Positions 25,080-32,683 of a stretch of 64,000 nt of DNA are shown piece by piece. Under the pieces are notes generated by a model, which saw only the letters and a program-made list of their open reading frames with translations, ran no database searches and was not told the DNA's origin. Position numbers and translations under genes: made by a program. Position 1 is the first letter of the stretch. Every line of letters begins with the position of its first letter. This DNA is from Chloroflexota bacterium (GTDB lineage Bacteria; Chloroflexota; Anaerolineae; UBA4142; SHND01), in the NCBI GenBank assembly GCA_004295045.1, contig SHND01000011.1:1-64000 (forward strand), read 5' to 3'.

Positions 25080-26120
25080 ATGCCCTTATCCAAATATCTC
25101 GCTTCCACTTTTTCCATCATCGCGCACGATCCTGAGGCGCAAGAATGGGGCGTCGCCGTACAATCGAAAGCGTTCGCCGTCGGCAGCATGGTTCCGTCTG
25201 CGCAAGCAGGCGTCGGAGCGATTGCATCGCAGGCGTGGACAAACAAATCTTTCGGTGCGCGCGGCCTCGCATTATTAAAGCGCGGACATGACCCAAAAGA
25301 TGTTATTCAACATTTGATTGCAGGTGATAATGGCGGCGCGCGGCGACAGCTCGCCGTCCTCGACGCGCAAGGACGCGCGGCAAATTATACCGGCAATGAG
25401 TGCATGAAATGGGCAGGCGGCATTGCCGAGCAAAACGTTTCGGTGCAGGGAAACATTCTCGCGAGCGAACGCGTCATAACCAATATGTTGCGCGCGTTCA
25501 AGAACGCGCGTGGAAAATTGGGTGAACGCCTGATTGTGGCGCTCGAAGCGGGACAAAAAGCGGGCGGTGATACGCGCGGGCAACAAGCTGCCTCTCTGCT
25601 CATCGTGCGCGAAAAGAGCGACATTGACGGCATTGGCGATGTATATGTAGATTTGCGCGTGGATGACCACAAAACGCCGCTTGCAGAACTGCGCCGCTTG
25701 TACGGCGTGTGGGAGATAGAATTGTATCCGTACTTGGAGGGAGACCGCGTCAATGCGCTGCTGCGCGAAAAGAGATATGCGCGGGCGCAAAAATTGCACC
25801 GCGACTTTTCAGCGCACGCCGCCCGGCTGGCGCGCAAAAATTGGAATGACGCGCAGCTATTGAATGTTTTGGCGTGGCAGTTCGCCCAAAATCCGTTGGG
25901 GCTTGACGCCGCGCAAAAATACGCGCAGCGCGCGTCCAAGCTGAAACCGCGCGATACCAATATCGCCGACACGCTGGCGGAAGTGTATTTTCAACGCGGC
26001 GACACGACGCGCGCAATAGAGCTCGAACGCCCGCTTGTCGCTAAAAATCCCAACCGCTCAGACCTAAAGGCGCAGCTCGAGAAATTTGAAAAGGCAGCGA
26101 GGAAAAAGCGCCGCAAGTGA
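25080..26120 (+). CDS. DUF1028 family protein with C-terminal TPR-like region
   Basis: A protein of 346 residues. The first 220 or so match the DUF1028 family (Ntn-hydrolase-like fold): STFSIIAHDPEAQEWGVAVQ, the AFAVGSMVPSAQAGVGAIASQ strand and GDTRGQQAASLLI. The Ser or Thr after the first strand would be the nucleophile if the protein self-processes. From about residue 225 the sequence turns helical with two TPR-like units (NVLAWQFAQNPLGLDAAQKY and IADTLAEVYFQRGDTTRAIE). The function of DUF1028 is not established. The start coincides with a predicted transcription start. Confidence 0.8.
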   Translation: MPLSKYLASTFSIIAHDPEAQEWGVAVQSKAFAVGSMVPSAQAGVGAIASQAWTNKSFGARGLALLKRGHDPKDVIQHLIAGDNGGARRQLAVLDAQGRAANYTGNECMKWAGGIAEQNVSVQGNILASERVITNMLRAFKNARGKLGERLIVALEAGQKAGGDTRGQQAASLLIVREKSDIDGIGDVYVDLRVDDHKTPLAELRRLYGVWEIELYPYLEGDRVNALLREKRYARAQKLHRDFSAHAARLARKNWNDAQLLNVLAWQFAQNPLGLDAAQKYAQRASKLKPRDTNIADTLAEVYFQRGDTTRAIELERPLVAKNPNRSDLKAQLEKFEKAARKKRRK

Positions 26121-26124
26121 TCGC

Positions 26125-26168
26125 CCTGCTGGGTTCAAGATTTTTTGAGCCCAGCAGGTTTTATTTTT
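26125..26168 (+). terminator. Intrinsic terminator after the DUF1028 gene
   Basis: CCTGCTGGGTTCAA (26125-26138) pairs with TTGAGCCCAGCAGG (26145-26158) with one G-T pair, followed by TTTTATTTTT. Confidence 0.88.
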
Positions 26169-26222
26169 CTCTTGACAACCTCACCCTCCTCCACCGCGAG
26201 TCCGCCATATCACACTCTGGCG

Positions 26223-27443
26223 ATGGTTGCAATTGGCATAGGCGCGCTGCTTTTGCTTGCAAGTGTTTGCGCGGCGCTCGCGTTTGTGCTTGTGCCAACA
26301 ATGTCAAGCGATCAAGCGTTAGTCACAAATACGTCCGTATTGTCGCTCGGCGCGGTCACCTTGGGATATGGCACACTGTTGCTATTCATCGGCTTGGCGC
26401 TGCGGCAAGGAAAACTCACCGCGCCCATTCGCCTGCCATCGCCAATCCTCTTTATCGTCCTTTTTGTTGTCGTGCTCATCATCGGGCAAATCATCCTCGC
26501 CCGAAACATTGCAACCGCGTACTCTTTCCCATTCTTTCATGTCCTCGCCTCTCTGCTTGTTCCACTAACGGTATTGGCATACGCCAGCCCGCGTCTCGGA
26601 CCCGCATCACTCCGTTCAATGCTCGCGCAATTTACATGGGGCGGACTCGTAACCATCGCCCTCGCGTTGGTGTTTGAATTACTAATCGGCAGCGTGCTTT
26701 TTGTTCTGGCAGTGCTTGCGTTCGCGTTTGCGCTTGGCACAGAGCGCCTGACCGCACTCGTCGAGCAGCTGCGCTTTAGCACAAGCGACCCACAACGAAT
26801 CATTCAAGTTCTCTCGCAAGACCCGTTCGCCATCCTTATCGCCGCGGTGACGGCGATTCTTTTGTTCGTAGTCATTGTGCCGCTGCTGGAAGAACTGATC
26901 AAGGCGACGGGACCGGCGCTCCTCATTTCTCGCCGCAGCCGCGCGCACGCTACTGTTACGAAAAGTGAAGCGCTGCTGTGGGGTTTGGCAGCGGGCGCAG
27001 GGTACGCTTTCACGGAAAATATGTTCAATGCGCAAGGCACACTGACCGACTTGACCAGCCCCACAAGTTTTTGGGCGGTGATCATGCTTTTGCGTGCCGG
27101 CACGTCATTGATGCACATTACGGCTACGGCAACCGTTTCGATTGGCTGGTATCACGCGCTGGTGAATAAAAACAAGTCACGTCTTGTACTCTTGCTTGCG
27201 GCGGCAACTCTGGCACACGCGATTTGGAATTCGACCGCGCTGCTCGCCTTTGGCGCGTCGGCGGTGAACAACGCGAATGGAAATTCCGCGCTCCTCTCCA
27301 CGCTTTTTGTATCCATCGTTTGGTCTTGCCTTGCATTGCTGTTCATCCTTTTCTTGATTTGGCTGCGGCGATTGATTCGCTGGGCGCAACCGCCCGTCGA
27401 AATTATTCCATCGAACGTAACATCACTCGAAATAAAGGGGTAA
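26223..27443 (+). CDS. PrsW-like intramembrane metalloprotease
   Basis: A protein of 406 residues from the ATG at 26223. The frame is open from a TTG at 26145 that lies in the preceding terminator, so that start is rejected; a TTG at 26172 is possible. There are about ten hydrophobic segments. PrsW-family motifs are visible: PLLEELIKATG (the EExxK motif), AGYAFTENMFN (FxxxEN) and HITATATVSIGWYH (the conserved His), which together hold the metal in the membrane. PrsW cleaves the anti-sigma factor RsiW in Bacillus. A sigma-factor gene lies 1 kb downstream in the same direction, which may or may not be connected. It is one base from degV, so they form an operon. Confidence 0.82.
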   Translation: MVAIGIGALLLLASVCAALAFVLVPTMSSDQALVTNTSVLSLGAVTLGYGTLLLFIGLALRQGKLTAPIRLPSPILFIVLFVVVLIIGQIILARNIATAYSFPFFHVLASLLVPLTVLAYASPRLGPASLRSMLAQFTWGGLVTIALALVFELLIGSVLFVLAVLAFAFALGTERLTALVEQLRFSTSDPQRIIQVLSQDPFAILIAAVTAILLFVVIVPLLEELIKATGPALLISRRSRAHATVTKSEALLWGLAAGAGYAFTENMFNAQGTLTDLTSPTSFWAVIMLLRAGTSLMHITATATVSIGWYHALVNKNKSRLVLLLAAATLAHAIWNSTALLAFGASAVNNANGNSALLSTLFVSIVWSCLALLFILFLIWLRRLIRWAQPPVEIIPSNVTSLEIKG

Positions 27444-27444
27444 C

Positions 27445-28317
27445 ATGGTTCGGATCGTCACCGATTCGGGTGCGCATCTTTCCAATGAGGTGCGCGCGAA
27501 ATACAAAATTGGAACGGTACCACTGCAAGTGTTATTCGGCACACGCGCGTATCGTGATGAGATTGATTTATCGAATGAACAATTTTTTCACATGCTCACG
27601 CATGAAAAGGTGCATCCCACTACATCGGCGCCCGCGCCACAGGACTTTATCAACGTGTGGGACCCCATTCTCAAAGACAGGGAAGAGATTGTTTCGTTGT
27701 CTATCCCATCAGGCTTGAGCGCGACCTATTCCTCTGCCGTCAACGCCAAAGCACAGCTGGAACAAGAATATGGCGAGGAGCTGCCCATCACCTTGATTGA
27801 TGGGAAATGGCTCTCGATGGCGCAAGGATTTCAATGCATCGAAGGATCGCGCGCGGCGCAAGCCGGCGGTTCACGCGAAGAAGTCGTCAAAGCGATGACT
27901 GCGCTCGACCAAAAACTGACGCTGATCTTTTTGCTCGATACGCTCGAATATCTCAAGCGCGGCGGACGCATCGGCAAAGCGCAGGCGTGGCTCGGCACCA
28001 TGTTCAACGTGAAACCAATTCTTGAAATCGCTCACGCGCGCGTTGAACCGTTGGAACGCGTCCGCAGCCGCAAAGCGGGACTGGCGCGTTTGCTGGAATT
28101 GCTTCAAACGCCGCCCACAACGAATGGTCCGCGTCTCGGCGACGGTCCGCTGCATGTGGCGATTCTGCACGCGCGCGCGCCCGAAGCCGCGCAGCAGTTG
28201 GAAAATGAAATTCGCGCGCGGTTCAACATCGCCGAGTTGGTGAAAGCAGAAATCGGTCCGACCATCGCGGTGCATACGGGTCCCGATGCGCTGGGCTTGG
28301 CGTTTTATCGAGAATAA
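27445..28317 (+). CDS. DegV family fatty-acid-binding protein
   Basis: A protein of 290 residues, standard for DegV. The N-terminal domain opens with VRIVTDSGAHLS and has the PTTSAPAPQDF loop and SIPSGLSATYSSAVNA, which bind the fatty-acid carboxylate. The C-terminal domain has LEYLKRGGRIGKAQAWLG and NVKPILEIAHARVEPLERVR, then the closing EIGPTIAVHTGPDALGLAFY. Members bind long-chain fatty acids and some (FakB) present them to a kinase (FakA). No fakA is seen here. AAGGGGTAAC at the end of the PrsW gene is its ribosome site. Confidence 0.93.
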   Translation: MVRIVTDSGAHLSNEVRAKYKIGTVPLQVLFGTRAYRDEIDLSNEQFFHMLTHEKVHPTTSAPAPQDFINVWDPILKDREEIVSLSIPSGLSATYSSAVNAKAQLEQEYGEELPITLIDGKWLSMAQGFQCIEGSRAAQAGGSREEVVKAMTALDQKLTLIFLLDTLEYLKRGGRIGKAQAWLGTMFNVKPILEIAHARVEPLERVRSRKAGLARLLELLQTPPTTNGPRLGDGPLHVAILHARAPEAAQQLENEIRARFNIAELVKAEIGPTIAVHTGPDALGLAFYRE

Positions 28318-28390
28318 GCAAGTAGTACGTAGCAAGTAGTGGGTTTGACCCGACTTGCTACTTGCTACTTAGTCCCTGCTACGTTATGCG
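28318..28390. repeat. Heptad fold-back tract C (degV / sigma-factor gap)
   Basis: 7-mers AGCAAGT, AGTACGT, AGCAAGT, AGTGGGT, TTGACCC, GACTTGC, TACTTGC, TACTTAG, TCCCTGC, TACGTTA. The left half (AGCAAGTAGTGGGT) pairs with the right half (ACCCGACTTGC...). It begins right after the degV stop, and a TATAAT at 28392-28397 lies at its right edge. Confidence 0.65.
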
Positions 28391-28440
28391 TTATAATTCA
28401 CCGCGTCGCGCGCAACCAGTCGGGCGACACGGTGTTTTTT

Positions 28441-29067
28441 ATGCAGAATCGTGATGGTGCGTCCATTGACGAGCCAAGCAACGGACAAGATTCCACCACT
28501 CTTGAAGAGGCACGTGTGGCAGAAGTGGCATTGATTGAACGCGCGAAATTGGATCCGACCGCGTTCGCTGACCTGTACGAACGGTATGTAGATCGTATCT
28601 ATGCGTATATTTACTACCGAACCGGCGATGTGCGCGATGCCGAAGATTTGACGGCGCGCGTCTTTTATCGCGCGCTCGCGCATCTCCCTGACTTTAATCA
28701 AACCGGCGCGCCGTTCATTGCGTGGCTCTATCGCATCGCGCACAACCTCGTGGCAAATTGGCATCGCGATAATACAAGGCATCCTGAGGTGCCGCTCGAT
28801 TTGTATTTGCACGCGCCGCACCAAGAGGGCGCCCCGCACGTCCAGGCAGAACGCGCTGAAGCGGAAAGCAAATTGCTCGAAGCGATTCGCGCACTGCCGG
28901 ACGACCGTCAGCAATTATTGTTATTGAAATTTGTGGACGGCTTGTCCAATCTGGAAATTGGAAAAATGTTGGGACGCAGCGAAGGCGCAATCAAGTCATT
29001 GTACCATCGCACTTTACTTTCACTCCGCGAAGAAATGGAAAAGCGCGGCATTCTTGAATGGGAGTAG
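28441..29067 (+). CDS. ECF-type sigma-70 family RNA polymerase sigma factor
   Basis: A protein of 208 residues from the ATG at 28441. Region 2 spans about 40-108 (FADLYERYVDRIYAYIYYRT, DAEDLTARVFYRAL, PFIAWLYRIAHNLVANWHRD), and region 4 spans about 144-196 (ALPDDRQQLLLLKFVDGLSN, EIGKMLGRSEGAIKSLYHRT). Regions 1 and 3 are absent, so this is a group-4 (ECF-like) factor. A TATAAT at 28392-28397 would start a transcript near 28404. It is followed within two bases by a membrane-protein gene and then by a small one-helix protein, which may be its anti-sigma partner. Confidence 0.92.
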   Translation: MQNRDGASIDEPSNGQDSTTLEEARVAEVALIERAKLDPTAFADLYERYVDRIYAYIYYRTGDVRDAEDLTARVFYRALAHLPDFNQTGAPFIAWLYRIAHNLVANWHRDNTRHPEVPLDLYLHAPHQEGAPHVQAERAEAESKLLEAIRALPDDRQQLLLLKFVDGLSNLEIGKMLGRSEGAIKSLYHRTLLSLREEMEKRGILEWE

Positions 29068-29069
29068 GC

Positions 29070-29570
29070 ATGGATATTCTCACGATGGTTCTCCGGGTTC
29101 TGCATATCTTCGGAGCGGTCGCTTGGATCGGCGCAACTTGGATGGTGGTTTTCTTTGTCGAACCCACCGTGCGCGCTCTCGGACCGGAGGGCGGCAAGTT
29201 CATGAACTATATGGCGACGACGCGGCGCTACCCACTTTACATTTCTGTCACGGCGGCAGTCACATTGCTCGCGGGAATTGTGCTGTTTGGCATCCATTGG
29301 GGTCCCGTGTGGAATACTCCCATGGGGCTAACGTTCCTGATCGGCGGGCTGATTGGTATCGCCGGCGGTGTGACGGGCGGCATGACGGGCGGCGTTACCG
29401 GACGCATGACAAAGCTCGGTGGTGAGATGGCGCAACAGGGCAAACCTCCCTCTCCAGAACAATTGGCTGAAATGGGTGCGCTGCAAGCGCGGCTGCGATC
29501 TTTGGCGCGAGTCACTGCCATTCTAACAAGCATCGCGTTGTTCTTGATGGCAATCGCGCGCTATGTGTGA
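29070..29570 (+). CDS. Small polytopic membrane protein (CopD/DUF2269-like)
   Basis: A protein of 166 residues from the ATG at 29070, with GGGAG just upstream inside the end of the sigma-factor gene. Four hydrophobic segments are seen: LRVLHIFGAVAWIGATWMVV, LYISVTAAVTLLAGIVLFGI, LTFLIGGLIGIAGGV and AILTSIALFLMAIARYV. A Gly-rich repeat GGVTGGMTGGVTG joins the third helix to a cytoplasmic loop. The first helix, with H and W residues (RVLHIFGAVAWIG), resembles CopD and DUF2269 proteins. It may sense or carry something for the adjacent sigma factor, but that is inference from position. Confidence 0.65.
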   Translation: MDILTMVLRVLHIFGAVAWIGATWMVVFFVEPTVRALGPEGGKFMNYMATTRRYPLYISVTAAVTLLAGIVLFGIHWGPVWNTPMGLTFLIGGLIGIAGGVTGGMTGGVTGRMTKLGGEMAQQGKPPSPEQLAEMGALQARLRSLARVTAILTSIALFLMAIARYV

Positions 29571-29647
29571 GATGGCAGATAGAGAATCATAAATCGAGTT
29601 TTGCCAGCTGCTATACGCCATTTGCTATACGCGATACGCGAGGTTCG
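29571..29647. repeat. Heptad fold-back tract D
   Basis: Eleven 7-mers in strict register from the base after the stop codon: GATGGCA, GATAGAG, AATCATA, AATCGAG, TTTTGCC, AGCTGCT, ATACGCC, ATTTGCT, ATACGCG, ATACGCG, AGGTTCG. The last supplies GAGG as ribosome site for the next gene. Confidence 0.65.
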
Positions 29648-29648
29648 T

Positions 29649-29912
29649 ATGCAAGAAGACTTGTGGGAAGATAAACTAACATCGGATATGCGACGTGTGC
29701 TGACGCCTGTTCACCCATCCGATTCGTTTCGGAATCATCTGAAAACGAATTTAAGATTGGCGGGTCAGCAGCAATCGCAGCAGCGCGCGCTGCGGCTCCA
29801 GCGTCCCGCGCATGTCAATTATTGGGTGTTGGGCGCGGCGGCATTGGGCGTGACCGTCGCGGCGGGAAGTATGATTGCGTGGGCGATTCGCTCGCGCATC
29901 ATCCCCCATTAA
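29649..29912 (+). CDS. Small single-helix membrane protein, possible anti-sigma partner
   Basis: A protein of 87 residues from the ATG at 29649. The N-terminal 50 residues are soluble and charged (MQEDLWEDKLTSDMRRVLTP), then Gln/Arg-rich (QQQSQQRALRLQRP), followed by one membrane helix (YWVLGAAALGVTVAAGSMIA) and a short tail. The size, the topology with a cytosolic N-terminal part, and the place behind a sigma-factor gene resemble short anti-sigma factors, but no zinc-binding HxxxCxxC is present and no family is recognised. Confidence 0.55.
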   Translation: MQEDLWEDKLTSDMRRVLTPVHPSDSFRNHLKTNLRLAGQQQSQQRALRLQRPAHVNYWVLGAAALGVTVAAGSMIAWAIRSRIIPH

Positions 29913-29930
29913 CACGACGAATTTCCAATC

Positions 29931-29966
29931 AACCCGTTCGCGCCCACTGCCGTGCGAACGGGTTTT
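29931..29966 (+). terminator. Intrinsic terminator after the sigma-factor operon
   Basis: AACCCGTTCGC pairs with GCGAACGGGTT around an 11-nt loop, then TTTTGTTTTTT. Confidence 0.88.
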
Positions 29967-29986
29967 TGTTTTTTATCGGATGCGCG

Positions 29987-29992
29987 TACAAT
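29987..29992 (+). promoter_or_regulatory. -10 box (TACAAT), predicted 4-nt leader to GTG 30003
   Basis: TACAAT at 29987-29992 places +1 near 29999, four bases before the GTG start of the M23 peptidase gene. No ribosome site fits between. Confidence 0.45.
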
Positions 29993-30002
29993 CGAATTTG
30001 CT

Positions 30003-31079
30003 GTGTACATTCGACCCAGACCGCCGAAACGACGCGCGGCGTTGATCCTTGCAATCATCGCGTTTATTGCCACATTGTTCGTTGTGTTCGGCTATGCCTT
30101 TTTACGCAATCCAGAACAAATCGCGGCTTCATTTCCCTTGCCTGACCTCATTACCCGTACACCGACCTTGATCGGCGGGCTTGAAATCACGACCACGCGC
30201 GCGTCTACCGCTACGCGTTTGCCGACGAATACGCGTACGCCGACGCCAACCGGGACGCCGATGGCAACTGTTGTGCCAACCGCGACACCGTATCCGGTCG
30301 TTGAACATTTTTTGGTCGGGCGCCCGTTTGTGGAACCGGCGAACATCCTGCCCTCGCGTTTTTACAGTTATGGCACCACCGGGCGCGGCGATTTTGAAGT
30401 GCATCACGGTTTGGATTTCCCAAATCCGCTCGGTACGACAATCGTTGCGGCGGGGGATGGGATTGTCATGGTGGCGGGGAACGATTTACTGCCACAATGC
30501 GGCGCGGGCGGAAATGAATTGTGTGGACGCTTTCCTGATTTTTACGGCAACGTCATTGTTGTGAAATTGGATCAAACGTATCAAGGTCAACCGGTCTATC
30601 TCGCGTACGGACACATGCAGAAAATTTTTGTGCGTCCCGGGCAGCGCGTACAAGAACGCGAGCCACTGGGCGAAGTGGGGCAAGAAGGATTCGCCGTCGG
30701 ACCACACGCGCATTTTGAAGTGCGGGTCGGTGCGAACAGTTATGCAAGCACTCGCAATCCCGTCTTGTGGATGCAACCACTTCCTGGAACGGGGGCGCTC
30801 GCGGGACGTCTGCAAGATAAAAATGGAAATCTAATTCGCGCGCAGAGTATTCTCGTGTACGCCGACGACCTTGACGGCACGTACATTGGCGACACGGAAA
30901 CATATTCGCATGATGCCGCGCCGCCCGTCAATTCCGATGATGTGCTGCAAGAAAATTGGGCGTTCCCCGATTTGCCTGCGGGAAATTATATTGTCAAGGC
31001 GTATGTTGGCGCGCTGCAATACTCGCGGCGTGTCACGATTCAATCAGGACAATTGACGTTCGTGGTGTTTGGAGGATGA
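30003..31079 (+). CDS. Membrane-anchored M23 (LytM-type) metallopeptidase
   Basis: A protein of 358 residues from the GTG at 30003. The frame is open from 29952, but that is in the terminator. One membrane helix (about 11-33) is followed by a Thr/Pro-rich linker (about 62-100). The LytM domain has the zinc motifs His134-xxx-Asp138 (HHGLDFPNPLG) and His235-Ala-His237 (GPHAHFEVR), with YGHM between. These enzymes cut peptide bridges in peptidoglycan. After the domain, 100 residues form a beta-rich extension (AGRLQDKNGNLIRAQSILVY, FPDLPAGNYIVKAYVG) resembling a carboxypeptidase-regulatory-like fold. Probably a cell-wall remodelling enzyme. Confidence 0.87.
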   Translation: MYIRPRPPKRRAALILAIIAFIATLFVVFGYAFLRNPEQIAASFPLPDLITRTPTLIGGLEITTTRASTATRLPTNTRTPTPTGTPMATVVPTATPYPVVEHFLVGRPFVEPANILPSRFYSYGTTGRGDFEVHHGLDFPNPLGTTIVAAGDGIVMVAGNDLLPQCGAGGNELCGRFPDFYGNVIVVKLDQTYQGQPVYLAYGHMQKIFVRPGQRVQEREPLGEVGQEGFAVGPHAHFEVRVGANSYASTRNPVLWMQPLPGTGALAGRLQDKNGNLIRAQSILVYADDLDGTYIGDTETYSHDAAPPVNSDDVLQENWAFPDLPAGNYIVKAYVGALQYSRRVTIQSGQLTFVVFGG

Positions 31080-31085
31080 GAAAAA

Positions 31086-31155
31086 TTTTCGATTTTCGAT
31101 TGACGATTTTCAATTTTGAAAATTCGAAATTCGAAATTCGAAATTCGAAATTATG
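31086..31155. repeat. Heptad fold-back tract E, running into the gltX start codon
   Basis: Ten 7-mers in perfect register: TTTTCGA, TTTTCGA, TTGACGA, TTTTCAA, TTTTGAA, AATTCGA four times, AATTATG. The last three bases of the final heptad are the gltX ATG (31153-31155). The halves are complementary about the centre, so the whole tract can fold back. It leaves no Shine-Dalgarno sequence for gltX. Confidence 0.85.
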
Positions 31156-32616
31156 ACCACCGTTCGCGTTCGTTATGCGCCCTCTCCCACCGGCGCGCCG
31201 CATATCGGCAATTTACGCACCGCGCTCTTTAATTGGCTGTGGGCGCGGCACAATGACGGCAAATTTATTTTGCGCGTCGAAGACACCGACCAAGCGCGCG
31301 AGGTGGACAATGGGCTTGAGCTCATCATGGAATCCTTGCGCTTTCTCGGCATGGATTGGGATGAGGGACCCGACATTGGCGGCGCGTACGGACCGTATCA
31401 TCAATCCGAACGCTTGCTCATTTACAAAAAATACGCGGACGAGTTGATTGAAAAAGGCGCGGCGTATTATTGTTACTGCACGCCCGACGAATTGAAACAG
31501 ATGCGCCAAGCGCAAGAAGCGCGCGGCGAGCCGACGCGTTATGACCGTCGTTGTCGTTATCTCACACCCGCACAGCGCGCGGAACGTGAAGCAAAAGGAT
31601 TGCCGCGCGTCGTGCGGCTCGCGGTGCCATTGGAAGGTTCTACGACGCTGCCCGATTTTATTCACGGCGACATTACGATTCCGAACGCGGACGTGGACGA
31701 CCAGGTGCTGATGAAATCGGATGGTTTTCCGACGTACCACATGGCGGTTGTGGTGGACGACCACTTGATGGAAATTACACACGTGATGCGCGGCGACGAA
31801 TGGATTTCGTCGTTCCCCAAACACATTCTCTTGTACAACGCGTTCGGCTGGACGCCGCCGCAGTTCGGACACATGCCCGTCGTTCTCGGACCCGACAAGA
31901 AAAAATTGTCCAAACGTCACGGCGCGACGAGCATCACGCAATTCCGCGACGAAGGATATTTGGTTGAAGCGTTAGTGAATTTCATGGCGCTGCTCGGTTG
32001 GGCGTATGACGGCGAACGCGAATTATTTTCGCGGGCAGAGTTAATCGGAGCCTTTACACTCGACCACATTCATTCGTCGCCCGCCGTCTTTGACCGAACA
32101 AAACTCGATTGGATGAATGGATATTACATTCGCGCGTTAACAACAGATGAACTAGCGGAACGATTGCTGCCATTTCTCACGCGCGCGGGGATTGAGGCGG
32201 ATTTGGAGACGGTGAAAAAAATCGCGCCGTTGGTGCAAGAACGTTTGAAACGGCTCGATGAATTTCCGCAACTGGTGGATTTTATTTTTCAAGACGAAAT
32301 TTCGTATGACCCAAAACTTTTGCTCGGCAACAAAATGAACGCGGTGGAATCGCTCAACGCGTTACGTAACGCGGGCGAGGTGTTGGACAATTTCGCGTCG
32401 TTCGACGACGAGGGCGCGTTGGAACACGAACTGCGCGCGGCATCAGAAAAACTCGGTTTGAAACCCGCGCAATTTTTTGGAATCTTGCGCGTCGCGGTGA
32501 CAGGTAAAACGGTTACGCCGCCGTTGATTGGCGTGCTGAAAATTTTAGGCAAACAAAAAACGATGGCGCGGGTGAACGCCGCGCTGGCGCAGTTGGAATC
32601 GTTGGTTGTAGTATAG
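31153..32616 (+). CDS. gltX: Glutamate--tRNA ligase
   Basis: A protein of 487 residues, the normal length of bacterial GluRS, a class I synthetase that charges tRNA-Glu. The HIGH-type signature is PSPTGAPHIGNLRTALFNW (residues 10-28) and the KMSKS-type loop is KKLSKRHG. The anticodon-binding helical domain follows. HVMRGDEWISSFPKH and RRCRYL segments also match. There is no visible ribosome site because the upstream bases are a heptad repeat. A separate glnS gene is 3.7 kb downstream, so this enzyme is expected to discriminate against tRNA-Gln. Confidence 0.97.
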   Translation: MTTVRVRYAPSPTGAPHIGNLRTALFNWLWARHNDGKFILRVEDTDQAREVDNGLELIMESLRFLGMDWDEGPDIGGAYGPYHQSERLLIYKKYADELIEKGAAYYCYCTPDELKQMRQAQEARGEPTRYDRRCRYLTPAQRAEREAKGLPRVVRLAVPLEGSTTLPDFIHGDITIPNADVDDQVLMKSDGFPTYHMAVVVDDHLMEITHVMRGDEWISSFPKHILLYNAFGWTPPQFGHMPVVLGPDKKKLSKRHGATSITQFRDEGYLVEALVNFMALLGWAYDGERELFSRAELIGAFTLDHIHSSPAVFDRTKLDWMNGYYIRALTTDELAERLLPFLTRAGIEADLETVKKIAPLVQERLKRLDEFPQLVDFIFQDEISYDPKLLLGNKMNAVESLNALRNAGEVLDNFASFDDEGALEHELRAASEKLGLKPAQFFGILRVAVTGKTVTPPLIGVLKILGKQKTMARVNAALAQLESLVVV

Positions 32617-32638
32617 CACCCTGAGCGCATCTTTCCCG

Positions 32639-32666
32639 TCGCCTGTCACTTGTCACCAGTTACCTT
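32639..32666. repeat. Short heptad tract F (gltX / ABC1 kinase gap)
   Basis: Four 7-mers in register: TCGCCTG, TCACTTG, TCACCAG, TTACCTT. No inverted half is present. It ends about ten bases before AGGAG, the ribosome site of the next gene. Confidence 0.5.
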
Positions 32667-32683
32667 TTCATAGGAGCATTTCT

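Noticed and set aside
26145..26222. N-terminal extension of the PrsW-like protein from a TTG at 26145
   Set aside because: The TTG lies in the right arm of the terminator of the preceding gene.
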